A stretch of 16,075 nucleotides of DNA from the NCBI GenBank assembly GCA_022573605.1, contig JACZTQ010000036.1:1-16075 (forward strand). The letters are read 5' to 3'. Below, in pieces: positions 1 through 6,111 of this stretch (its first letter is position 1; every line of letters begins with the position of its first letter). This DNA is from Pseudomonadota bacterium. Lineage in GTDB: Bacteria; Pseudomonadota; Alphaproteobacteria; Rhodobacterales; Rhodobacteraceae. Below the pieces are notes generated by a model, which saw nothing but the letters and a program-made list of their open reading frames with translations, did not search any database and had not been told where the DNA came from. The translations under genes and the position numbers were made by a program.

Positions 1-172
1 GCGCCCGGAATTGGGCGCGCGGGAGCCGGGGGCGGGGGGGGGTGCCACCGTGTTGTCGGTGGCCGAGGGGGCGTTCGACTATGTCGACGTGGTCGGGGAG
101 GTGATGGTGGGGGACCGCAAGATCGTCTCGGAGGGGGTGGTGATCGGGGGCCGCTGGTGGCACCCGCGCTGA
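1..172 (+). CDS. C-terminal end of a probable amidohydrolase-family protein (5' end outside window)
   Basis: An open frame with first complete codon at position 2 runs to a TGA at 170-172, giving about 56 residues. The visible tail reads ATVLSVAEGAFDYVDVV, then a GD-RK segment, and ends GGRWWHPR. From memory of the family this resembles the closing beta-strands of dihydroorotase-like amidohydrolases and deacetylases, where the last domain carries a TVL strand and a 'dRk...GVV..GRWW' ending. The metal-binding and catalytic part lies outside the window, so substrate and activity cannot be judged. A run of nine G at 34-42 sits inside the frame and could hide a length error. The stop is only 7 bp from the stop of the convergent small gene. 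The family call is tentative. Confidence 0.45.
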   Translation, partial: RPELGAREPGAGGGATVLSVAEGAFDYVDVVGEVMVGDRKIVSEGVVIGGRWWHPR

Positions 173-179
173 CGGGAAG

Positions 180-428
180 TTACCGGTCGGCGTCCGGCCC
201 GGAGGCCAGCTCGGACGGATCCTCGCCATGTCCGGTAAATTGGTTGCGAAGCGGCTCCACCCAGGTGGAGGCCGGCGGGGTCCCGACGAAACCGTCGATC
301 TCGGGAACGCAGGCTTCCTTCCTGTGCCAGTAGCCATAGCCCTCCGGGCAGGCGATGCAGCCGGCCACGGCGACCGGCGCCACGCCGGCGGTGGCGATCA
401 GGGCAAACAGTGCAATTGCCAGGCGCAT
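180..428 (-). CDS. Small exported cysteine-containing protein, possible lipoprotein
   Basis: This 82-residue protein starts with a clear export signal: MRLAIALFALIATAGVAPVA followed by V-A-G-C. The segment V21-A22-G23-C24 fits a lipobox, and A-V-A before G23 would also suit signal peptidase I, so it may be a lipoprotein or a periplasmic protein. The mature part is about 58 residues with cysteines at 24, 27 and 40 (C-I-A-C-P-E-G-Y-G-Y-W-H then a third Cys), and is acidic and polar towards the C-terminus. The longer open frame upstream is only antisense noise. ATG at 428 is chosen because the signal peptide begins there, with a purine-rich GGAGCAGGA about 13 bases upstream. It lies 44 bp after the amidase stop and may be co-transcribed. 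I do not recognise the family. Confidence 0.6.
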   Translation of the reverse strand: MRLAIALFALIATAGVAPVAVAGCIACPEGYGYWHRKEACVPEIDGFVGTPPASTWVEPLRNQFTGHGEDPSELASGPDADR

Positions 429-472
429 GGGGTGTTTCGGTTCCTGCTCCGTGGTTCCGGCTGGCGAGGATA

Positions 473-1828
473 TTAACCGGTCGCGGCGACGGCGTCCACC
501 GACAAGGCGCGGGCGGTGCGTTCCAGCCAGCGCGCGGTGCGCAGCAGCGGGCCGTCGGCGCCGCGCGGGCCGGTGAGTTGCACGCCCAGCGGCAGGCCGT
601 CGACCTCGAGCAGCGGCAGGGTCACGCAGGGCACCCCGGTGTAGGTCCACAAGGCATTGAAGGTGGCCGCGCCGGTGAAGCGCAGGCCTTTGGGCGCCGG
701 GCCGGGCGAGGCCGGGGTCAGGATGGCGTCGAAACGGGCGAAGATCGGGGCCAGGGCCGCGCCGGCGACCTCGCGCCGGGCGACCGCCTCGCGGTAGCGC
801 GCGGAGGAAATCTCGCGGCCCTCGGCAACGTGCTGGGTCAGGCGGGGGCTCATCAGCGGGCCGTAGCGGTCGCTCAAGGGACCGTAGTGGCGGGCCATGC
901 CGTAGAGCTGGGCGGTGCGGTGCCAGGTCCAGGCATCGATCAGGTCGTCGGGCAGGGCGACCTCCTCGCAATCGGCGCCGAGGCTGGCGGCGAAACCCTC
1001 CAGGGCGGCGTGCATCCGGGGTTCTCCCCGGTGCCAGACCGGCGTTCTGACGAAGGCGAGGCGGGGCCGCCGCGGCGGCGCCTCCATGGCGCTGCGGTGC
1101 AGCTTCGGGTGCGGGTGGTGGGTGCAGTCCGGGTCACGCTGGTCCGGACCGATCAGCGCATCGGCGAGGCAGGCCAGGTCCTCGACCGAGCGGCCATAGG
1201 TTCCGATGGTGTCGAGCGGGTCGGACTGGGGCAACATGCCGGTGCGCGAGATCAGGCCGAAGGTGGGTTTCAGGGCATGGATGCCGCAATAGCTCGCCGG
1301 CCGGATCACCGAGCCGCCGGTCTGGCTGCCGAGTGCCGCCGGGACCATGCCGGCGCGCACCGCCGCCGCCGAACCCGACGACGAGCCGCCCGGCGTGTGG
1401 GCCGGATCGACCGGGTTGCGGGTCTTGCCGGCGGCCCGGTTGGCAAGCTCGGTGGTCACCGTCTTGCCCATGATGATCGCGCCCGCGTCGCGCAGCGCAC
1501 GGACGCATTGGGCGTCCTCGGTGGGGCGGCGCCCGGCATGGCCGAGGAAACCGTTCTCCGTCGGCATGTCGGCGGTATCCATGATGTCCTTGATACCAAC
1601 CGGCACGCCGTGGAGCGAGCCGATGGTCTGGCCGTCCGCCTGCCGGGCGTCGGTGGCGCGGGCCTGGGCCAGGGCGAGTTCGGGGTCGAGGAAAGTCCAG
1701 GCCTGGACCTGCGGCTCGCGGTCCTCGATGCGCGCCAGGCAGGCGGTGACCAGGGCCTCGGAGGTGAGCTCTCCGGCGGCGATCAGGCGGGCGGCTTGAG
1801 CCGTGCCGAGATCGGCGGGGTCAGCCAT
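473..1828 (-). CDS. Amidase-signature family hydrolase
   Basis: A 451-residue cytoplasmic amidase of normal length for the amidase-signature family, which hydrolyses C-N amide bonds with a Ser-cisSer-Lys triad. The visible triad is Lys80 in GVPVGIKD, cis-Ser149 in the TPGGSSSGSAAAV glycine/serine stretch (146-157), and nucleophile Ser173 in GSQTGGSVIRPA (167-178). The Ser-Ser spacing of 24 equals that of FAAH and malonamidase E2. The C-terminus keeps the family's 'GVP..TLPL....LPLGVQLTG' block. The substrate cannot be told from sequence. Its ATG overlaps the stop of the preceding decarboxylase by 8 bp (ATGGCTGA), which implies one transcript and translational coupling. The pairing suggests that the amidase releases an acid for the decarboxylase branch, but that is inference. 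Confidence 0.93.
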   Translation of the reverse strand: MADPADLGTAQAARLIAAGELTSEALVTACLARIEDREPQVQAWTFLDPELALAQARATDARQADGQTIGSLHGVPVGIKDIMDTADMPTENGFLGHAGRRPTEDAQCVRALRDAGAIIMGKTVTTELANRAAGKTRNPVDPAHTPGGSSSGSAAAVRAGMVPAALGSQTGGSVIRPASYCGIHALKPTFGLISRTGMLPQSDPLDTIGTYGRSVEDLACLADALIGPDQRDPDCTHHPHPKLHRSAMEAPPRRPRLAFVRTPVWHRGEPRMHAALEGFAASLGADCEEVALPDDLIDAWTWHRTAQLYGMARHYGPLSDRYGPLMSPRLTQHVAEGREISSARYREAVARREVAGAALAPIFARFDAILTPASPGPAPKGLRFTGAATFNALWTYTGVPCVTLPLLEVDGLPLGVQLTGPRGADGPLLRTARWLERTARALSVDAVAATG

Positions 1829-2693
1829 CGGCGGGGCCGAGATAGTCCGCCGTCCAGCGCTCGTAATCGGCGCGCCGGGTGACCTGAGCCATCAGCTCCT
1901 TCGAGGCCAGGCCGGACAGGCTGGCGGGCTCGGCGCCGTCGCGCAGCGCCTTCAGCGTGGCGTGCATGGCCTGGACCGCGGCGGGCAGCGTGGGGTGGCC
2001 GCGCAGGCAGATTTTCACCTGGTGGGAGGCCAGCTCCGCCGCGCTCATGGTGCGCCAGGCGGGACCGGCCATGACCATCGGCAGCGAGACCGCATCGGCC
2101 AGCGCCTCGACCTCGGCGCGGCTGGTGATGCCGAGCAGGAACAGGGCATCGACCCCCGCCGCCTGGTAAGCGCGGGCCCGGGCAATGGCGTCATCGAGGC
2201 CGGTCACCCCGGCCGCACTGGTGCGCCCGACGATGACCAGGGAGGGGTCGGCGCGGGCGGCGACGGCGGCTTTCATCTTGCCCACCCCCTCGTCCAGCGA
2301 CAAGAGGCGGGTTGCGTCGCCCTGGCCGAAGGCCTGGGGCAGTGCGGTGTCCTCGATGGTCAGGGCGGCGACCCCGGCGGTCTCCAGTTCCTCGACCGTG
2401 CGCATGACCTTGAGGGCGTTGCCGTAGCCGTGGTCGGCATCGACCATGAAGGGCAGCCGGCTGGCGCGCGAGATGCGCCGGGCTTGCTCGGCGAACTCGG
2501 TCAGGCTCAGCACCATCAGGTCGGGCGCGCCGAGCACCGCCAGGGAGGCGGCCGAGCCCCCGAGCATGCCGATCTCGTAGCCCAGGTCCTCGGCGATGCG
2601 GGCCGAGAGGGCGTCGAAGATCGAGGCCGGGACCAGGCAGCGATCGGTCTCGAGATGGGCGCGGAAGCGTTCGCGGCGGGCGGTCGGGGTCAT
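1821..2693 (-). CDS. Isocitrate lyase/PEP mutase superfamily enzyme, oxaloacetate decarboxylase type
   Basis: A 290-residue protein that aligns by eye along its length with the PA4872-type oxaloacetate decarboxylases (oxaloacetate to pyruvate plus CO2, Mg-dependent). Landmarks are GGS at 45-47, the metal-site motif DADHGYGN at 85-92, EDT at 114-116, an Arg in 'IVGRTSA' near 157, and the His233 region (LRGHPTL) matching the family-specific GH. The KKCGH lyase loop of isocitrate lyase is absent, which argues against an isocitrate or methylisocitrate lyase. A difference from the typical family is RTSA where RTNA is usual, so the exact substrate may differ. The start at 2693 has a good GGAGGAG ribosome-binding site about 8 bases upstream. 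It is the first gene of the operon with the amidase. Confidence 0.82.
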   Translation of the reverse strand: MTPTARRERFRAHLETDRCLVPASIFDALSARIAEDLGYEIGMLGGSAASLAVLGAPDLMVLSLTEFAEQARRISRASRLPFMVDADHGYGNALKVMRTVEELETAGVAALTIEDTALPQAFGQGDATRLLSLDEGVGKMKAAVAARADPSLVIVGRTSAAGVTGLDDAIARARAYQAAGVDALFLLGITSRAEVEALADAVSLPMVMAGPAWRTMSAAELASHQVKICLRGHPTLPAAVQAMHATLKALRDGAEPASLSGLASKELMAQVTRRADYERWTADYLGPADG

Positions 2694-2971
2694 GTGGCGG
2701 GCTCCTCCGGCTTGATCGGGGCGGATGCTATGTTAGCGTTGCGGGGAAGGGAACCGCAGGAGATATCCTCACGCTGATGACTGCCGCCGAGCAGAGCACC
2801 GGCAAGACCGTCAACCGGATGCTGCATATCTAGCGCCGCGCACCGGTCGAGCGGTTGCTGGACGGTGCGTCCTGCATGTGGGCGACAAGGTCTCGAAACA
2901 TCCGGGGCGCTGCTGCCCGGTGGGCTGTCAGGTGCTGGAGACGCCGGAGTTGGGTGGGGCAACTAAGCAGC
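2694..2971. other. Intergenic stretch without a recognised gene
   Basis: This 278-bp stretch separates the decarboxylase start from the DUF4238 stop. On the minus strand it supplies the decarboxylase ribosome-binding site and presumably its promoter, although no convincing -35/-10 pair stands out. On the plus strand a short 18-codon frame from 2777 ends at a TAG near 2832, and the following bases give no recognisable product. I searched by eye for a tRNA and for a broken gene and found neither. Composition falls towards AT at its right edge, where the acquired-looking gene begins. Confidence 0.5.
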
Positions 2972-4012
2972 CTATGTTTGCGGCAGAATAGTCTTTGCCG
3001 ACCTTCTCTGTTGTTTCGAAATCACTGACTTGGTTTTGAGCAACGGGTGCGACCCTTTGAAATCGCGAGAAGAATCCATGCGGAACACACCAGTTCGAAT
3101 CACTTGCATGGCCTCGCTCGGCATATCGAAAGTATTTGCAACAGTCTGGTATCCGAAGTGCTGGTAGCGTTGAATCAGACTCATCCACTGTCTTCGCCGC
3201 TCATATGCGGCGATATGCCGATTGGCAAAAATGGCTTGGCGTTTGTTCAACTCATCGACTGCATCTTCAGATACAAAGTCGTCGATTTGCAGGCCCCATA
3301 CCCCCAATAAGTAGTAATCCTTTGAGAGCGGGAAGCCAATTTCGCACGCCCCACCCCCCATCGGGATACCGTACGCACCGAAATCCTTGCCCGGATGGAC
3401 GATGGTCATCGGGTGATCTGACAAGATGACCCGCCGACGAGGTGACTTCACTAAACACCACCCAAAACCTGATCCGAGGACTCTCTGCGTGGTCTCCACC
3501 ATGCCTGCGACGGCCTGAAGATAGACAACATTATTAATATCGATACTGATCACGCCCTCGGTAATGAGGTCTGTGATTGTTTTTCCAGGAAATCCCGGCA
3601 TCGGACCGATTTCATCAAACTTACCATGTTGATCCATGAGACGCGTTGCTGTTTGAGTATGTTGCCGCCTGTTTTCAATAATTCCTGCTTGAACCGCTGG
3701 ATTTCGGATTCGGGACAGCGCCACGTATCCAGTTATCCGGGCTATGTCTTCGTAATAGATGCGACCATTCTGTATAGTTCGAGCGATTGAGGGGAAAGTT
3801 TCATTTTCGAATTTTGTTATTAACTCTTCGAACTGCGTGTCTACTCCTTCCGGGATTTCATACGAATACAAATCCTTTTGTTTGAATATGGATTCGGGAG
3901 TCATTTGGAACTCCCTCCCATCCGTCGAGTAGATCCAAACCGTTCCGTCACTTCCCACAAACTGTCGAATGTGTTCTGCTTGGACGAAATGATGTTTTCT
4001 CGGCTGCGACAT
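2972..4012 (-). CDS. DUF4238 domain-containing protein, low-GC and probably acquired
   Basis: A 346-residue protein with the hallmarks of DUF4238 (PF14022). The N-terminus KHHFVQAEHIRQFVG corresponds to the family's 'HyvPq.yLr.F' start, followed by a 'vwiYs.dGr.f..tpesif...dlYs' segment. A central ILSDHP motif sits at 196-201, and FPLSKDYYLL begins at 227. The biochemical role of the family is unknown. It is often found in accessory regions, but assigning it to defence would be a guess. No signal peptide or membrane helix is seen. The gene is clearly richer in A+T than the enzymes on both sides and uses A/T-ending codons freely, which points to horizontal transfer. The ATG at 4012 lacks an obvious Shine-Dalgarno sequence. 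It stands alone, with divergent and unrelated neighbours. Confidence 0.85.
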   Translation of the reverse strand: MSQPRKHHFVQAEHIRQFVGSDGTVWIYSTDGREFQMTPESIFKQKDLYSYEIPEGVDTQFEELITKFENETFPSIARTIQNGRIYYEDIARITGYVALSRIRNPAVQAGIIENRRQHTQTATRLMDQHGKFDEIGPMPGFPGKTITDLITEGVISIDINNVVYLQAVAGMVETTQRVLGSGFGWCLVKSPRRRVILSDHPMTIVHPGKDFGAYGIPMGGGACEIGFPLSKDYYLLGVWGLQIDDFVSEDAVDELNKRQAIFANRHIAAYERRRQWMSLIQRYQHFGYQTVANTFDMPSEAMQVIRTGVFRMDSSRDFKGSHPLLKTKSVISKQQRRSAKTILPQT

Positions 4013-4096
4013 GATGCAGTCTAGTTAAGAATCGGGGGCTCAAAATCAATATCACTCTGCGAGGTAGAACTGGGCTCGGCCTATAAGGGGATGCAC

Positions 4097-4804
4097 ATGA
4101 CCCACCCCACCGTCCTCCGCCGCGAAACACAGGCGCTGGTGTTCGACCAGTATGGCACCATCGTCGACATGCAGGGCGGGCTGGTGGCGGCGGTGACGCC
4201 GTTCCTGCGCGCCAAGGGCTGGGAGGGCGAGCCGCACCGCTTCGTCACCTGGTGGCGCCGGACCCATTTCGAGAACTCGATGATCGATGCGCTGTGCGGG
4301 GGCGATCACACGCCCTACCGCGAGATCGGGCGCCGCGCGGTGAGCTTCGTGATGGATCGCTGCGGGATTGACTATACCGGGGACGAGGTGCGCCGGCTGG
4401 TCAGCGAGATCGAGCGGTTGAAGCCATTTCCGGACGTGGTCGCGGGGCTGGAGCGGTTGCGCGGCGCGGGGTATGGGCTGCATATCCTGTCGAACGGGGA
4501 CCCGGACATGCTTGAGGCGGCCGGGCCGCATATCGGGTTTGCCTTCGACAGCCGGATCAGCGTGCGGGAGGCCGGGTATTTCAAGCCCGCCTGGCAGACC
4601 TACGCCAAGGCCGGGGAGCTGATCGGGCTGGAGCGCTCGGCGCTGTTGTTCGTCGCCAGCCATGCCTTCGACTGCGTCGGGGCCAAGAGCTACGGCATGC
4701 GCACCGCGTTCATCGACCGGCGCGCACGCCCGTTCGGCGAGACGCCGCACCGGCCGGACCTGGTGGTGGCGGATTTCAAGGAGCTGGCGGAGGTGATGGT
4801 TTGA
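4097..4804 (+). CDS. HAD-superfamily hydrolase, 2-haloacid dehalogenase type II-like
   Basis: About 235 residues. The protein has the L-2-haloacid dehalogenase layout. Numbered from an upstream ATG at 4091, it has nucleophile Asp19 in LVFDQYGTIVD, Ser134-Asn135 in ILSNGDP, Lys165 followed six residues later by Tyr171 (FKPAWQTY), and Asp194 in HAFDCVGAKSYG. In the characterised L-DEX enzymes the last motif reads SSNAWD; here it is ASHAFD, so two halide/substrate-pocket positions (Ser to Ala, Asn to His) differ. Real substrates could be other small phosphate or halo acids. I prefer ATG 4097 over 4091 because AAGGGG at 4085-4090 then has a normal 6-base spacing. No operon partner is obvious; the IS110 element lies just downstream. 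Confidence 0.85.
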   Translation: MTHPTVLRRETQALVFDQYGTIVDMQGGLVAAVTPFLRAKGWEGEPHRFVTWWRRTHFENSMIDALCGGDHTPYREIGRRAVSFVMDRCGIDYTGDEVRRLVSEIERLKPFPDVVAGLERLRGAGYGLHILSNGDPDMLEAAGPHIGFAFDSRISVREAGYFKPAWQTYAKAGELIGLERSALLFVASHAFDCVGAKSYGMRTAFIDRRARPFGETPHRPDLVVADFKELAEVMV

Positions 4805-4812
4805 CGGCGTGG

Positions 4813-4834
4813 ATGGCGGGTCGAGACCCGCCCT
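4813..4834 (+). repeat. Left half of a palindromic repeat split by the IS110 element
   Basis: This 22-bp piece consists of ATGGCGGGTC-GA-GACCCGCCCT. It is identical to the first 22 bp of the intact 55-bp repeat at 9669-9723. The final CT (4833-4834) is the left copy of the core dinucleotide flanking the element. The missing remainder follows at 5999-6031. Confidence 0.92.
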
Positions 4835-4869
4835 TGCATATTGTCTTGGCCCCGATTGCTTGGTTGACT

Positions 4870-5036
4870 GGGGTGTGCGAGAGGGGTTGCAACCCCTCTC
4901 GCGCGGACGGATCGGGCCGTGCCCGCCCTTGGCGATCATGCGCCGTCTGTAGCAGGGCCGGTCCGTCCTTATCGGCTGCGGTCTGGACATAAGGAGGGGC
5001 ACAATGGCCCGTATGCAAGGCAAGACGACATCCGAC
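4870..5036 (+). ncRNA. Predicted bridge RNA of the IS110 element
   Basis: Folded by eye. The ends are approximate. (a) 5' hairpin: perfect 26-nt palindrome 4877-4902 (arm GCGAGAGGGGTT). (b) Target-binding loop: stem GGACGGATCGGGCC (4905-4918) with GGGCCGGTCCGTCC (4955-4968), one mismatch; inner cap GGCG/CGCC (4931-4934/4941-4944). Its 5' side holds CCCGCCCT (4922-4929), identical to the left target including the CT core. Its 3' side holds GTCTGTAG (4945-4952), which pairs with target CTACGGGC at all eight positions (two G-U). (c) Donor-binding loop: imperfect stem 4972-4984/5023-5035 (10 of 13 pairs), cap GGGC/GCCC (4997-5000/5007-5010). ACATAAGG (4987-4994) equals the element's right end (5989-5996), and TATGCAAG (5012-5019) is the exact reverse complement of core plus left end (4833-4840). 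The order matches IS621 bridge RNA. Confidence 0.85.
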
Positions 5037-5986
5037 ATCTCTCAGCTTTTCGCAGGAATCGACGTAAGTAAAGCACATCTTGATCTTCGGCTCTCATGCG
5101 AGGGGAAGTCGCGGCGCTTCGCCAATGATCCGGCGGGGTTCGCGGCGATCGACGCACATCTCAGGGCGCGGGCGGCGACGCCGTGCCTGGTCGTGCTGGA
5201 GCCGACCGGGCGCTATCATTTCCCGGTCTGGCGGGCGCTGCACGAGGCGGGTCACGGGGTCGCGCCGCTGAACCCGCTGCATGTGCGGCGCTTCGCCGAG
5301 AGCGACGGGGAACTAACCAAAACGGACGCGATCGACGCTGCCGTCCTGGCCCGGATGGCGGCGGAGCGCCGCCCGGCCGCGAAGCTGCCGCCAAGCGAAG
5401 AACAGTTGCGCCTCAAGGCGTTGACAACCTCCATCGCCGACAGGATCGACCGGCGCGCGGCGCTCAAAGGCCAGCGCGCCGCGGCCCGCGACTCGCTGAT
5501 CGCAAGCTCGACGAGGCCGAGATCGCCCAACTCACCGACGCCATCGGCGTCCTCAAGGCCGAGCGCGCCCGGCTGATCAACGCCAATCCCGAGAGCGCCC
5601 GGGTGAGCGAGATTCTCTGCTCCATGCCTGGCATTGGCGAGGCCTCCGCCCACCGGGTCATCGCCGAGATGCCCGAGATCGGAACCCTCGACAAGAAGCA
5701 GGTGGCCGCACTTCTCGGCACAGCACCCAGGGCCAATCAGAGCGGCAAACGCGACAAACGCCGCCGCACCAAGGGCGGCCGAAGGCGCCTGCGCGCCGCC
5801 CTCCATATGCCCGCACTCGTGGCCTCGAACGCCAACCCGGACCTCAAGGCCTTCAAGCAGCGGCTCAAGGCCAAGGGCAAGAGCAACGGGGTCATCCGCA
5901 CCGCAATCCTGCGAAAACTCATCATCCTCGCAAACGCTCTCGTCGCACAAAATCGAACGTGGACCCCCAAAATGCCCTTGACCTGA
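5004..5986 (+). pseudogene. IS110-family transposase (DEDD recombinase) with a one-base frameshift
   Basis: The gene begins at ATG 5004 behind a strong AAGGAGG (4991-4997, 6-base spacing). The N-terminal RuvC-like domain shows the four acidic residues of the family: Asp20 (GIDVSK), Glu66 (LEPTGRYH), Asp108 and Asp111 (KTDAIDAA). The frame then continues out of phase. From about 5505 the homologous sequence is in a different frame (KLDEAEIAQLTDAIGVL) through the C-terminal transposase domain (CSMPGIGEASAHRVIAEM) with Ser codon 5741-5743 in ANQSGK, the likely catalytic serine, to TGA 5984-5986. Adding one base near 5501-5506 restores a 327-residue protein of typical length, so a single-base deletion (or sequencing error) is likely. 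I see no classic slippery heptamer there, so programmed frameshifting is less likely. Confidence 0.88.
5978..5983 (+). promoter_or_regulatory. -35-like box in the IS right end, half of a possible circle-junction promoter
   Basis: TTGACC lies 13 bp before the right core CT. If the element circularised, this box would sit 17 bp from CATATT (4837-4842) in the left end, forming a sigma70-like promoter that reads into the predicted bridge RNA and the transposase. Junction promoters of this kind are described for IS110-family circles. The -10 box matches the consensus at 4 of 6 positions, so the assignment is tentative. The box overlaps the last codons of the transposase. Confidence 0.4.
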
Positions 5987-5996
5987 ATACATAAGG

Positions 5997-6031
5997 CTAC
6001 GGGCCGCTTGTAGGGCGGGTCTTGACCCGCC
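5997..6031 (+). repeat. Right half of the split palindromic repeat, with the second CT core
   Basis: This starts with the right core CT and continues ACGGGCCGCTTG, then GTAGGGCGGGTC-TT-GACCCGCC. Bases 5999-6031 are identical to 9691-9723 of the intact copy. It is the right flank of the IS110 insertion. Confidence 0.92.
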
Positions 6032-6111
6032 GGTTTCATTCGCCGTAGCGAAGTTGCTGCGGGCGGCTTTCGAATGGCCGAAAACCAGAACATTGGGGGA
6101 GTGCGCGGCGG

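Larger units (their letters stand above)
4835..5998 (+). mobile_element. IS110-family insertion sequence, 1164 bp, inserted in a palindromic repeat
   Basis: Boundaries come from comparison with the intact repeat at 9669-9723. The bases 4813-4834 joined to 5999-6031 reproduce that 55-bp repeat without a single difference, and a CT dinucleotide is present at both junctions (4833-4834 and 5997-5998). There are no terminal inverted repeats and no longer target duplication, as expected for IS110-family recombinases. The element has a 169-bp non-coding left end, a DEDD-type transposase gene ending at 5986, and a right end of only 12 bp. Known IS110 relatives such as IS621 insert into REP-type palindromes at a CT core, guided by a bridge RNA encoded in the non-coding end. 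All of those features are visible here. Confidence 0.93.

Noticed and set aside
410..1882. Long plus-strand open frame of 490 codons
   Set aside because: It is antisense to the amidase, which has an intact Ser-Ser-Lys triad. The translated product is low-complexity and matches nothing I recognise.
2690..2962. Possible gene or tRNA in the gap between the decarboxylase and DUF4238 genes
   Set aside because: No cloverleaf or T-arm sequence is visible, and open frames give no recognisable product.
4052..5038. Minus-strand open frame covering the HAD gene and the IS left end
   Set aside because: It is antisense to a gene with clear HAD motifs and runs across the IS boundary and the bridge RNA, so it cannot be an old gene.
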